64,000 nucleotides of DNA from Nymphaea colorata (GCF_008831285.2 NC_045138.2:13652571-13716570); one strand, 5' to 3'. Counted from the stretch's first letter, positions 47,061-60,088 are shown. Numbers and translations are program-made. Notes: generated by a model from the letters alone, not told the origin.

Positions 47061-50000
47061 CTATGCACGTCTATACTCATCACCGCAGTCGCCAATAATT
47101 TGGAGTAGATCCCTTCCTTGTTTTGACACTGAATCTATACTGCTTTTATCCTCTTCATCTAGCTCCAGAGAAAATATGGCGAGGGAATCTTCTATATGCT
47201 GAGACAGACCGAGCCTTACACCGATCATGGATCCTGCAACTGAGGGCTGCAAATGGAAACACAATGCAGCTATCTTACAACGTAGAAAAAATGATGGTAG
47301 ACCAGGTTGGTTTAATGACTGTTTGTTTTCAATACTTGGCAATTGACAGAGACCCATGTCCTCCAAATAATGTCTAGAGATTGGATTGGCAGTTCGATCT
47401 CACAAATCCAAAACCATGACAGCAGAGAAATGGAACACATCCGTTAGTAAGGGATGAAGATTCACATGCCTGGTCTAATATGTATCTAACAGCAACTGTT
47501 GGAATTGAAACCCCATGTTTCGAGGCCACTTTCTTCAACGTCTGAAGCAAAACCTGGAAAAGGCTCCACCCTCCCCATGCATCTACCATCTACAAGATAG
47601 ACATACATCAACTTCAAACTCATATAAAGGCCGCTACAAGTCCCCAGAAATGAACGACTCGCATAATCTGGCACCAGTGAATCTTGGAAACCAGGTCAGC
47701 TTAGGAAACGTGGCCCCAACTTAGGCAGGTTTGGAGCCCACTGACACCGAATAAGTAAAAGAGAATCAGAAAGTATACTGGTCTAAGTCCTAGAAAACAA
47801 AGTTCCTTTCTGATTTTTTCTTCCAAAACAATTCGAAAAATAAAAATACAAATAAGAGATCTCTAGTAAATTATACTAAAAACACTCTCAGTGAAACGAT
47901 TTGAACCCTTTTATATTTCTGGAGGGAAGGAGTGTTTAATGGTGGAGCTGCAAAAGGAATTGATATGTTGGCGTCGAGAAACTTTTCAGACAAAAGGCCC
48001 CCCATAACAGTCCCATATCTGCACTTTGAAATATTGAGAACATATTAGGAAAAGGAATGTCATTTAAGCATATGCTGATGCAAACACGCTTGGACAGGCA
48101 GACACACACACACAGAGATAGAGCGAGAGAGAGAGACGTTATCAATTTAACTCCCGTAAGCTGACAAAGCTCGGCCATTCTCTGTTGAGGACGCAAATCA
48201 ACAACAGAATGTTGTACCTATGAAGCATCAAATACTAAATTATTTGCTACAATGGGTTCCATAGGAAGTAACAATGAAAACTTCAAAATTGAGAAAAGTA
48301 CATATTTAAACCTGGTTGCTAACAATCGGGATACCATTTTCAAGGATTATATGCAACCTTTCTGTATCAAAGTTTGTCAACGCTACAGTCTTAATTTTTC
48401 CTGCATGAAAAGCATATGCTTCTAAATAAGTGAGGATACGCATAAGTGGAGAAACACAGTGAAGTAAACGAAAATATTGATGTATACATGTAGCAAACAC
48501 CACAAACCTTCTTCTTTCAGATCTGTTAGATGCCTCAATGCGTCAAGATATCCAGAATTTGAGTAATCCCACCTGGTAAAAGCTAAAAAGGGTGAGGCAA
48601 TACAAACCGAAAGTCAATCAGAGAAAGCATTAATTGTCATAATAATGTTTTGCCTGTTACATATACAGTAAAAAAAACATGCCACAACAGGACGGAAACA
48701 ACATACCAGTGAAACTGGAGCATGTCGAGACAGGCGACATCCATTCTCTTTCTAGAAACATTGATGCTATCTCGAACGTAGCTGCTAGTCATTTTAACAG
48801 GAGGAGGTACCCACTTGGTCAGGCTGTAAAATACAGGATCTTTTTAATATAGGTTCAGGAAGCTAGTATTTTTGCATTGAAGAACTGAAGCATGCTCTGT
48901 ACAATGTAAATTGCTTTATAAAACAGCACAGGCTCGCCAGCTACTTTTTATCGGAACTAGATTAGAAAATTTGAATTGCAATGGTTATGCTGCAACAAGA
49001 GCTATACCGTCAAGTATAATTGCAAAAAAGTGTTCTTTTTTTTTTTTAAGGCACAAACCCGGAAATGGCACAAGTTGGAAGTTGCACGTTGGTGAGACAT
49101 TAACAGTTGGTATTTGCGGGTTATATTGCACCGACACCCAGACCAATGAAACATGAACCAAACCAGGAAGACGCTGAAATGGTTTTAGTGAAAGAATTCT
49201 CAAGCACACACCACAGTTCCCAAACTTGACTTCTGCACAACATATCCATTTCCTAACCATTAAACCATGGGCCAAGAGAAAAGCAATGGAAACTCTCAAC
49301 CAAAACTAAGAACTTCTAGCGAATTACTGTGTTATTTTCATCCCTTTCCAGTTAAGATGCTTATATGACCGATTCTCAACGCATCTGAATATTTGCTTCG
49401 TTGCTTCTGCAAATACAAAAGGGCCAAGTTTTTCGCGACTTACCCCTTCACCTCATTGAGCAACTCTGCTGGCCTCTCCCGCCGAACCCTGTTAATGAAC
49501 ATACCGTACAGATCCTCTGCAGGTCCATCTGAAACACATCATTTATAAAACCTTTTAGGGACAAATTTCTGAAGGTTAGATGCTAGCCAGTGTCCCAACA
49601 ACTTCTCCATCACACAAACATACACGCGCGCCAATTTCATCTTGCTTTCTCTGTAATATTAAGTTGTCCCGACGCCGATTTCGGAGACTGAAGAGACATT
49701 CACAAATGACTCGGCACAAGTTGTCATTTGTTAGAATCACCAAAACAATAAGATGCAATTTTATTTTATAGTTAGCCCATTTCATCATTTCCACTGCGTA
49801 GTGTTAAAATAATCGAAACTCATGGTGGTCGTTCACAACATCCCGACGGTCCCAAATAGAGGAAGTCATAACGCTACCAAGCTCATAAAAGGATTCACCT
49901 ACAATTCGAAGCAGAAGCAAGAAACTGAACTCTAGCAAACAGAAAAAAAAAAAAAAGAGAATATCTCACAATGGTCGGCCATATCGAAGGTGGTGAGCCC

Positions 50001-50264
50001 TGCATCAGCATACCGGAGCATGGCGTCGACTGCTCCATCCCTGTCGATCCTCCCCCACCCTCCGCTTGTCTGCCACATTCCGTTAAGCACCCTGCATATC
50101 ACCAGCGAGTCGTCACCGTTCTTGACCGTCGCCAGACCGCCTTCGGTACGCACCGCCTCGCATCGGCACGGTTTCGCCACCATGGTGGGTCTCCGAACTC
50201 CGGTTTTTCTGGTTTGGAGGGGCGATTCGAGAAGAAAATGGCCGCTGCTGAGGTTTGCCGCCAT
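47061..50264 (-). CDS. Plastid-type aldo/keto reductase, copy 1 (minus strand)
   Basis: Nine exons, listed 5' to 3' on the minus strand: 50,264-49,970; 49,528-49,444; 48,823-48,707; 48,572-48,508; 48,400-48,312; 48,217-48,138; 48,018-47,907; 47,589-47,470; 47,246-47,061. The total of 1,149 bases gives 382 residues without a break. Every exon after the first has the same length as in copy 2. The intron after exon 8 has a GC donor (cag/gcatgt). The first 45 or so residues are Ser/Arg/Thr-rich like a chloroplast transit peptide. The AKR fold is seen from [15 protein letters not shown] onward; the catalytic Asp and Tyr are in FDMADHYG, Lys in LTKW and His in LQFHWWDY. The C-terminus has [20 protein letters not shown], the cofactor-binding end of the barrel. 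It resembles plant proteins annotated as NADP-linked oxidoreductases or 'radial spoke protein 5-like'; the substrate is unknown. Confidence 0.93.
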
Positions 50265-50968
50265 GTGTGGGGAGGAAGGAAGCGGGCCAATGGCGACGGT
50301 GAATCGATAAGGTGCCCACTGCCCACTGTGGTTCGAACCCCTTATCCGCTGCGTTTCCTTCGCTTGGGCAAAAATGAGGGCAAGGCGATGGCGACTTAAG
50401 ACAAATTAGCCCCGACCTGATCGACTTATGGCTTAACTCAACTACGCTGTCTAGCTCCCGACCGTTTGTCAGGCGAAGTTTTTTCCACTCAACGTGGGCT
50501 TAAAGGATGACCGGTTGTTGCTGCCTCTTTTGTTTGTGACTAAGATCAAGTATAGTATCTGTTCTTGATTTTAGTTAGTCGAATCAAATTTCTCCAAAAC
50601 AACCAGGACTGACAAGCTTGAGTGGGTAGCGCAAGTCAAACAATGCCCGGGAGCGTCGTAAATCCGGTCATGGCCGACGCCTCTCACCTTAGTCAACGGC
50701 ATTTGAGCTCATTTGCTTGTGATTCGATGCCGTCCGCCATCGCCTGACTGCCCACGTAAAGAAGATGAAAAGTTCAAAACTTAAAACGCCCCGGGAACTT
50801 TTTATGATCTACGCATCCAAGCAGCCGCACACCGAAGAGGCTTCTCTATTAGACAACGTTGGCAATTGAGAAGTTGGAAACCACGGCGATTCCTGGCCTT
50901 CCGTCTTCCAACCAAGAGAACCTTATCGGTTCACCGCCGCTTTGCCTGCTGCCCTCCAAGCTCCTACC
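50265..50968. promoter_or_regulatory. Bidirectional intergenic region between the two AKR genes
   Basis: 704 bp separates the two start codons. The outer 70-100 bases on each side are inverted copies of each other (the ccttatcgrttcaccg block before each ATG), marking the end of the inverted duplication; the centre is unique. I see no convincing TATA box for either gene, which is common for plastid-protein genes. Shared regulation is a reasonable inference from the layout. Confidence 0.6.
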
Positions 50969-53900
50969 ATGGCGGCAACCCTCGGTGGCAGCCGTTTTCT
51001 TCTCCAATCACCCTTCGGAACCAGAAAAGACGGAGTTTGGAGACCCATCAACGTTGCCAATCCGTGCCGATGCGAGGCAGTCGGCAATGAGGGAGCCCAG
51101 GCGACGGCGAGCGAGAGGCGAACAACCGTGAAGAGTCGCGACGACTCGCTGGTGATATGCAGGATCGTCAATGGAATGTGGCAGACGAGTGGAGGGTGGG
51201 GGAGGATCGATAGGAACGCGGCCGTCGATGCCATGCTCCGCTACGCAGATGCGGGGTTGACCACCTTCGACATGGCTGACATTTGTGAGCTTGCCCTCTG
51301 ATTTCTCCTCGGGAATTTGAATTCTTTCCACCTTTGAACTACAGTTAGATTGTGATGCGGATAATAAAGTTCTGCTTGGACTGTCTGTGATATCTGCTTT
51401 TGCCCCAACCCACTTTGGGAGTCGATTCTTTCACTGGTATGTCAACTGCGGGTAATGGTTGCCAAGTATTGGAGTTAAGAGGACCGAGTGAGAATCAGAA
51501 AATTGGGGAACTAAAAAAATGCTTGTGGGGTGTGTGTCTATATACGTAATACATATATATGTGTGTGTGTCTATATATATGTATATGTATTTAAAGCTGA
51601 TGTTTCAGTCTACGTGAAACTTTGAATTTTGCTGGTGAGGTTGTTGAGGAGCTGGCAATTCAATCAGAAAATTGGTTTTAAAATGGTTTTAGGAACCATG
51701 TGTTTCAGATGGGCCAGCAGAGGATTTATACGGCACTTTCCTTAACAGGGTGCGGCGGGAGCGGCCACCGGAGTTGCTAAACGAGATCAAAGGGTGAGCT
51801 AGAAACTTCTGGCCCTCTTGTATGTAAGAAAATAGTGAAACAGATGCTGCATCATGCCATTAATTCCACTGAAATGACTCAAGATCCCTTTGATGTAATT
51901 TTTTTCTGGAAACAAAGTAAGTCCAGCCGGAATAGTTCGAAGAACTTAGCAAGAGTGTTCTCTCGATGTGCTTCGTGTTTGCTGCTCCAAAAGGCAATTC
52001 TTTGCCTGCGAACTTTCATCTGCAGAAGTGACAATGTCTCTTGATCCAGGTTGTGTTTTGCACATGTGAAGTGCCAAAAAAGAAATTAGACAAAACAAAA
52101 AAGAAAATATCTTCCTGGTACCTTGCCGGATTAATGGTATCACTACAACATTGTTTTCCCCAATACTCATGTACTGCATCACAGGTCTAGGTTTTGTGGT
52201 TAACCATGCTGTGTGGGCAAGACAGTTTCATTGGCCTACATCTCACTACATTTTATATTGGAAGGCAGCTTTTTGCATGTAGGTTGCTGTGTAAGTCTCT
52301 TAACATATGGTATCTGGACAATTCTTACTTGGTTTTGACAATCCAGATGCGAAGCGTAGAAGTCTGTTGGTTTCAAATTTCAGCTTGTTTCTCTAGAAAA
52401 GGAGACACCTTTCTTTTGATGGACTATATGTGTCAAATTGTTTTGGATGAGTTAATATCCTTGATCTTGTTGAAGTTTGCGGGTGCACACCTGTATTCAG
52501 CCAAATAATTTGTGTCCCAGCACCTTGAATTTCAAAATTCAAGTATGTCTTTTTCTTAATCAAAAGGAAAACATTTTTTCTAAGAGAAATTTGGGAACTC
52601 TTTTGGTGTCAAAAAACTATTGAGTTTGTTTCACTCTGTAAAGGTCGCCATTAGTCTATGTCAGATGTCCACTTTGCTATTCTGTTGCTTAATTGTGTGG
52701 ATATTTCTCAGTCAATTGTGCTTAAAATAAATTGCCTTTAGAAAGCTCTTGATGCCTAGCTGCGTGTACGTACAGCTGTTTACAAATGCAATGGTGTACA
52801 AATACTTAAAACATGTTCTGTTATAGGATACTGCAGATACTAGCTTCCTGGCAGGTTCCTTAATTAGTTTATACTTTATACTGTTTTGCAGCCTTACCAA
52901 GTGGGTACCTCGTCCAGTTAAAATGACAAGCAGCTTTGTACGAGATAGTATTAATGTTTCTCGAAAGAGAATGGATGTTGCTTGTCTTGACATGATTCAA
53001 TTTCACTGGTGTGTTGTCTCCATTAATGCTGATTTCATCAGCACCTTTGCTTAATATATGATATGCTAAAGACAATCCACTGTCTGCTCTTACTTATTGG
53101 GCTTCTTTGTTATTTTATTAGGTGGGACTACTCAAATCCTGGATACCTTGATGCACTGAAGCATCTGACAGATCTTAAAGAAGAAGGTTTATTCTGTTAT
53201 GCACCCAAGCATATCAATTTATTGATACTTTCTTTGCATCTCTCAACTGTTGGGTGCTACTCATTTATGTCTATTGGCTTTGAATGCAGGGAAGATTAAG
53301 ACCATTGCATTGACAAACTTTGATACAGAAAGGTTGCAGATAATACTTGAAAATGGGATCCCCGTTGTCAGCAACCAGGTGACAAGTTTATAATTTTCAC
53401 TTCACTTGAATTTTTATTGGAAGTTCCTTTGTTTGGAAAGTAGTGGTTTTGCTGTTTGACAGGTACAACATTCAGTTGTTGATATGCGCCCTCAACAGAG
53501 AATGGCAGAGTTGTGTCAGCTTACTGGTGTTAAACTTATAACGTCTCTCTTTCTCTCTCTCATGTACACACAACACACACAGGATGTCTCTTTTGTTGCC
53601 TGAAAAGTTATGCGGTACAGTACACCTGATTTAATTTATTTTAAAAAATGCAGGTATGGGACTGTTATGGGTGGCCTCTTGTCTGAGAAGTTTCTTAACA
53701 CAAACATGCTATTTCCTTTAGCAGCTCCACCATTAAACACGCCCTCCCTCCAGAAATATAAAATGGTCTGAATCTCTTCTTTTGTTATAGAGTTTGTTTG
53801 TTATCTACAAAGTACACGCCTTGTCAAAAGGTTAACTACTTTCTAGTAGAAGATTACAACAAGACTTTCTCGTTGCACCCTGGATTATTAGATCTCCCAA

Positions 53901-54539
53901 CCGCCTTTGCTTATGGTGTCATTTGACTTTTAAATTTCCCAAGTTTCTTGAGCTGATCCGGTGTTCCAAGTTTCTTGGTGTCAAGATGGATTGAGCCTTT
54001 CCAATATTCACCTGCAAGATCTTTGTATCCATTTGACGATAATGCATGTGTGGTTTGCAGATGGTAGATGCATGGGGAGGGTGGAACCTTTTCCAAGATC
54101 TGCTTCAGACACTGAAGAAAGTAGCCTCAAAGCACAGGGTTACGGTACCTGCAGTTGCCGTTAGATATATACTGGACCAGGCATGTTCAATCTTCACAAC
54201 TCGTAGACAAATGTAGTGCTTGCCATGATTCTAGTTTCTGAAATATACAGTAGCATTGCCTGGTTTTAACAACGTGGATTTGCAATTCTTCTCCATAAAT
54301 TTGATACTTTTTTGGCTGTTAAAAGAGCTTTCCTTTTGTTGTAAAAAATACAGCCCTCAGTTGCAGGGTCTATGATAGGGGTTAGACTGGGCTTATCTCA
54401 ACATATAGAAGACTCTCTTGCCATATTTTCTCTAGAACTGGATGAAGAAGACAATGGCAACATCAATTCGGTGTCAAGGAAAGGAAGGGATCTACTCAAA
54501 GTTATTGGCGATTGCGGAGATGAGTACAGACGGGCATAG
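50969..54539 (+). CDS. Plastid-type aldo/keto reductase, copy 2 (plus strand)
   Basis: Nine exons: 50,969-51,284; 51,709-51,793; 52,892-53,008; 53,122-53,186; 53,290-53,378; 53,463-53,542; 53,654-53,765; 54,061-54,180; 54,354-54,539. They total 1,170 bases, giving 389 residues with no break. The start at 50,969 matches the start of copy 1; an in-frame ATG nine codons upstream (50,942) is possible. The tetrad is predicted at Asp101, Tyr106, Lys137 and His172, with spacing close to that of the AKR family. The usual His before the catalytic Tyr (ADHYG) is Ile here (ADIYG). The donor after exon 8 is GC, as in copy 1. The N-terminus is transit-peptide-like. A T-tract of about 28 bases lies in the 3' UTR (54,618-54,647). 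Confidence 0.93.
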
Positions 54540-54615
54540 ACACCAAGTTGAATACTTTGTTAATGGAACGCAGATGAAATTAAGATCCTTTTGTACACAT
54601 GAATTTCCTGCTGTA

Positions 54616-54646
<31 letters not shown>

Positions 54647-55261
54647 CTTTCTTGGTTCTCCCATGTATTGCTCGGAGGCGCAACTGTGTTCATTTTCACT
54701 ACCAAAAAAAGATAAGATGCATTGGCCACTTGTATTCTTGTTCTTTTTTTCTTTTCTCCTTTTTCTAGGTTCATGCTTGATGTTTAGTTGTATATCTATA
54801 TTGCCTGGTAGCTCTTTGCTGGGACAAGGATGAAACCGTAAAGAGAGGAGTGGTCAGTTTTGAGCCTCCTTTTGTAGTGCTCCAAAAATTTTAAATACTA
54901 TGGGTGTGATTATATGCTTTTAACGTTCATAACAATGACCTTCTTTTCCGACAGATAATCTTGTTGTCTTTAAAAGGCATAACAAACCGACGCTGCACAA
55001 ATTTTCAGGAATTCCATAGCTGATGTAATTGTGGTGATCCTCACCAAAAGATCAATCGCGAAAAGGGGCTGTGGAGATTTTGGATCTCCTTAAAAAAAAA
55101 AAAATTCGCGATAACAGGAGAACCGCTCGGCTATCATAATTGATCCCTGCCTCGTCGTTGACTTGATCAATCTGCCCATTGCGACCCTTAGGCAGTGACG
55201 AGTGAAGCAATGCATTGGAGTTTGTCTCCAGGAACCAGGTCACTTTTATCATGCTAAGCGT
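54540..55261. other. 3' flank of AKR copy 2, otherwise empty
   Basis: Probable 3' UTR with the long T-tract, then about 500 bp without any recognised gene. Minus-strand Lys-rich frames at 54,492-54,774 are the antisense of the T-tract. Confidence 0.5.
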
Positions 55262-55540
55262 TAGGCCTAGCTAACGGGTTGGGCCGCCGCCCAGCCGGCC
55301 CGATTGGGCCGCCGCCCGATAGGTCGGCCCGGCGGTGGCCCAGCTCGACCCGTTTACATTAAAAATATATTTTTTTTAATTTTTTTGTTTTAAAAATATA
55401 TATTTAGTATTATTAAATACATTTTATATTTTAAAAAAAATTATAATTAAAAAAATTAATTTTTAAATTCAAATGGGCTGAGCCGGGCTAGACCCGAGCC
55501 CAGGCCGGGCTCACTGGCCCGATACCCACCCTTACTAAGC
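55262..55540. repeat. GC-ended, AT-core repeat, copy 1 (MITE-like)
   Basis: GC-rich ends made of gggcc/cggcc repeats (ctaacgggttgggcc... and ...ggcccgatacccaccctta) flank an AT-only core of about 130 bases. Two more copies lie at 55,985-56,235 and 63,733-63,935. The outer text, read inward as aagggtgggtatcgggcc, resembles the ends of plant hAT-type MITEs; this assignment is tentative. Confidence 0.7.
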
Positions 55541-55984
55541 GCTGCAATAGCTCATAATGCATGTGTCAAGTTTGATCCATCTCTGGAAGTTACTCTGACA
55601 CCCAGGTTTGACGCCATCTCGGCCTTTTCAAGCAAGCCTGGAGTGGAGTTAAGGTGAGCTGAGGTAAACTTGAGTCCAACCAAAGCACCTTGACCTGATA
55701 TCTAATCTATACTCAGCACCCGGCGAAAGATGAGTGTGAAGCCACATCGAACCCTTTCCTTACACACTTACTTTCAGTTTTGAGTTGCGTGGTAGCTTTG
55801 GACCAAGACTTACGACCAGACCAGCTTGCCAGGTCCTCCGGGATCACGAGGGAGGCAGTGTCCTGGACGAGATGTTCCAGACCTTTCCTGTCATACAAGG
55901 ACACAATTTTTTTTTAGTTTATTTTAATATTATTACAAAAAAAAAAAAAAAAAGTAATGGCTCGAGCAGCAGCGGCAGAGGTAA
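55541..55984. other. Intergenic DNA between two MITE-like repeats
   Basis: Opposed frames at 55,713-55,904 (-) and 55,785-56,093 (+) overlap and lack domains. A poly-A run lies at about 55,937-55,953. Nothing else is seen. Confidence 0.4.
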
Positions 55985-56235
55985 CATGAGCAACGGGCCG
56001 GGCCGGCCCGGTAAAACCCGGCCCGCCGAGCCATTATTTTTAAATATAAAATATTTTTTTAGTAATATAAAATATTTTTTAATTATAAAATAAATTTTTA
56101 GTAATATAAAATATATATTTATTAATAAAATACATATTATTAAATTTTAAAAATTAAAAAAATTATTTTTTAATTTATCAACGGGCCGGGTACCGGGTAC
56201 TCGATGGGTACCCGGCCCGTTGCCCAGGTCTGCTG
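55985..56235. repeat. GC-ended, AT-core repeat, copy 2
   Basis: Same organisation as 55,262-55,540: an end rich in gggccggcccgg, an AT core with repeated taatataaaatat, then acgggccgggtaccgggta and related text. It lies 400 bp upstream of the bZIP start. Confidence 0.75.
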
Positions 56236-56535
56236 CAGAGGGCCGCACTGGAGATAGTCAGGGCAATACCGTCCTTGCGGAGGCTGTTTCGGTAATTTCA
56301 TGTTCTTTTTCCACCCGGAAGCGCGTCTGCTCGGCCAATTTCCGCACGTCAATGTGTCGTGTTTAGAGGAGACCATGTCATCGCGGGTCCCGCGTCGGTT
56401 CATCCATCTGACGAGGCTTCTCTGTCGACGTGGCGAGATAACCGAGCGCCAGCAAGGATGGACTTGATGACATGGCAGGGAGTCAAGGACGTAGAGTGTG
56501 ACATGGCACTACACATGGCAAGAGGCCATGCCCCC

Positions 56536-56543
56536 TATAAAAG
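56536..56543 (+). promoter_or_regulatory. TATA box of the bZIP gene
   Basis: tataaaag in the context ccccctataaaaggcgtc is a near-ideal plant TATA box, about 90 bp before the ATG at 56,627. A transcription start near 56,570 would give a leader of roughly 55-60 bases. Confidence 0.75.
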
Positions 56544-56626
56544 GCGTCAACGTCCGAGGGCTTTTCTTTTCCGCTTCCCCTTTCCCCCCTTCTGAAGCGG
56601 AGAGCGGCAGCTGCTTCCCCTCTTCA

Positions 56627-59600
56627 ATGGCTGCGGACGGAGACGAAACTAGGGTTTACTGCTCCGGTGCCGCCTCCAACTCCGACCCAACTCCTGCCGA
56701 GCTCCGGAGAGGTGCGGATCCATCCTCGGATAAGCTCTTGGAGCCTTTGGATGCAGTGGCAGAGAGGTCGACGACTCTGGAGGACGAGCCTTCTGGCTGT
56801 GTTGGAGGGGATCCAATGGTGAAGGTCGAGCTCGATGCTGCTCACGCACTTGCAGAGTTTGCGCAGCTTGCGCTGATGGCAAGCAGGGGGCTGGAGTGCC
56901 GGCGTGGGGCCGAGAGGAAATGGGGTCGACGGGGGTGCCGTACGACGGTGCGGCGGAGGAGAGCTGAGATTTGGGGGAAATCGTTCCAGGATTGCAACAA
57001 GCCTTGCTCCTGGCAGGACGCGCAGGTTCGGCTCGCCGTTCTTTCTGATATTTTTGACAGGTCTTTTTGATTTTTCTGAAGTTTTTATGTCGTCTCCAGA
57101 GGCTGAAAGTGCCTCCTTGTTTCCTAGTACATCGTTCTTTTTCTACAATCTGGTCGGAATTTGTACGGTTAGTTAGATGCACTACCGAGTCACTTGCGTT
57201 TTCGCTTCTTAACGATTCATTGGAGCTTTCTAGAAGGATTTGAGTTCTAGATGTGGGTGAGAGCCACGGAACAAGTAGATTGATTTTGTGCAAGGATTTG
57301 GTGTCTATTATGTGAGTAATCCCAAAATGGTGGCCCTTGAAGGACAGAACGCAAATGTGCTTTGTTTGATAAAAATTTACTTAAAAATTACTTTTTTTTT
57401 GTGTGGTGGGGTTGGAGGTGCAAGGTATGCTTCAAAGGATGCTGGGAAAGTGACCAGTGGCGTTTTGGATGAAGATACTCCGTCGCATCACCCTCGCCAG
57501 TTTGACCAGGTCCTGCGGACGTGATGCAGTAATCTCTTATTCAGTACCTATCCGGTCTTCAGATTGTAATTATCAGCTTCCTTTGGCGCTTTCCATGAGT
57601 TATCCTGAAACCCTTTGCAATGGCCAAACTTTAAGATATATAGTTAATAACCTTTATTAATAGCATTTCTTGTATCCGTATTTTCCTATTTGTAGCTATT
57701 GTTTCTGGTATTCGAAAAAGGAAAATTGATTAAATCCGTACGAGCAGCGGTTCATGAATCCAAATGCTTCTGTTCGTTCTTGGGTCCGACATTTCTTGCA
57801 TCCAGATGCAGCTATAGTGCCTGCATGGGATAACTAATATATCAGAAGAAAATCCTTATCAAACGAAAAAATATGGCCTAAAACTATAAAATAAGCTTTA
57901 AAAAGCCTTTTTTCTTTTCCTTTTTCCTAGTGAGAATCGGCGTTACCGTTCACTTTTCGGAGGTCCATTATCATTGTTTGTTCTTAATCACATTTACGTG
58001 TGAGAATGACCTTCTATAGTAGGGCAGAAGAACTGCCAATGTCCTTTTGCCTTTAAATTGCTTCAGCTTTTTTTTTTTTTTTTGCATAGTTTTGTATACT
58101 AAGGTCTCAATATTGTGACCTGTGACGCTACCATCAGGTTGTTGACAACTAGTGAGTTTGGTACCTATGGAGCAGAAAAATGCCATTTGACTAAAATTGT
58201 TCATGAACTTAGAGTTATCTGTAACTTAACTTGCAACAATTGCTGCTATAGTTTCTTCATGTTGGACATATTAAGTGAGTGAATTTTCACATATAATATT
58301 TTCAAACTTTCACATTTTACACTATCTACTTTGATTTGCACTTTCTGTAGATAGGCAAGGATCTGTTGTTACTAATATATTATGCATTAGACAGGTGGAA
58401 GTGCAGCCCAGTGGTGAAGCCACGTTTAAGGGGTTGTCCACCCTTGACCTGTCGGGGTTTCATTGCATCAAGTGCCCCTTTGATGGTGCTGGTGTCTCTC
58501 TGTCCAACCATCGACGTAGAAGTGCTGCCCGAAAATTTCAAGGGGCACAAAAATCCTCAACCTCTGTCCCACCCCACTCTGCCCCCACCCAGACACTCTT
58601 TCTCATGGAAAACCAATCTTCATGTTTTATAGTCTTCTCCTTGTCACTTTTTTAGAGTATAAATCTTTCATTTCGCACGCAACATCCATTTCTTATCTAT
58701 CTGGTAAAAAAAGTAATTTTTTGTGATAATAAATTTAGAACGCATGCCTTTTTTCTTGCTTTTTCCTTTCCTATGGCATTCTATTTACATTTTAATTGCA
58801 AAAAATATTTTATTGATAATATTCTGACTTAAGAAATAATTATGTACATTATTATTGTTTATTTATTTATTTTCTTAACAGTGTGGTTTGATTTATGATA
58901 TATATATATATATTTTTTAATTTTAATATGTATTGCTGCACCTCTAACTTGTACTTCTAGCTTTGCCACTGACTGTGGCATTTGTCCTGCCTGAAATTCC
59001 TTGATGTAGCTTAAGGAACTAGGAACATCTATAATTTTGCTTTTCTAACGTAGTGTTTTTTTATGAAGATTTGAACAAGAAATGTACATAAGTCTTCTTT
59101 TGGACATGAAGAACGGTATAGATAACTGAAGATTTCATAAAAATTTTAAATAGTTTTTTATATGAAATTAGTGAGTGAAAGTAATAAATATCTAACCCAT
59201 GAGGTAGAGTAGCAACCCTCTGTTGACAAAAATAACTGGTCACATAAATAGTTGAAATGTAAAATGATAATAATGATTGCATGGGAGGTCATTCTATTGC
59301 TGACAGGAAGGTATGCAGCATCTTTAATGGTGATAGCTGTTAATATGTCTTGTACTTTCCATCATGGAAGGTATATTTGTTCATGAGCACTTGCAGACAC
59401 AAATTGCTTTGAATCCTCTCCATGTTTGTCATTTCTGGTTGAAGCGCTTGCATTTGTGTGCATCTTATGTTTGTTTGGTTTTGTGTACTTTCTTCTATTA
59501 TTCCCTCTATGCATTTTGATAAACACAGAATAGGTGGAGTTATTTTCTCTTTAGTGGAAAGTTGCTAAAAAGTTAAAGATTTATAAGACTTCTGATACTG

Positions 59601-60053
59601 AGTCTCTGCTTTGTGGCGTTGAAACAGGCTCATTGCTCGAGCAAACAAGCTCAACAGTCACAAAAAAGTCCCAAGCCAATGCTAAAGAAACATATAAAGA
59701 TTGAAGAACAGCAAATCCAGTCACCAGTTACTGATAAAAGCCTTAAGAAGTCTGCAAAGCAGGCTGCTTTTACCAGAGGCAAGCCAAAGCAACAATTGAG
59801 TGAGGTTAGCTACACTTTCTCTTTTTGATGCTTTATAAGAAGTTTGTTTATATTTGAAACTTTCTATAGGCCGAGAAAGAGGAAAGAAGGCTGAGGAGGA
59901 TTCAAGCAAACAGAGAGTCTGCGAGGCAGACTATCAGACGACGACAGGTAATGATTTTTGTTTACCTTGATGTGCACTATTGGACTATATATCTAGAATC
60001 TCTCTCTCTCTCTCTCTCCTTCCCGTTTAAAACTCTCAGACGTTTTGTATGTA

Positions 60054-60088
<35 letters not shown>

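Noticed and set aside
50330-50345. ggttcgaacccc near the AKR start as a tRNA T-arm
   Set aside because: No acceptor stem, D-arm or anticodon arm can be built around it.
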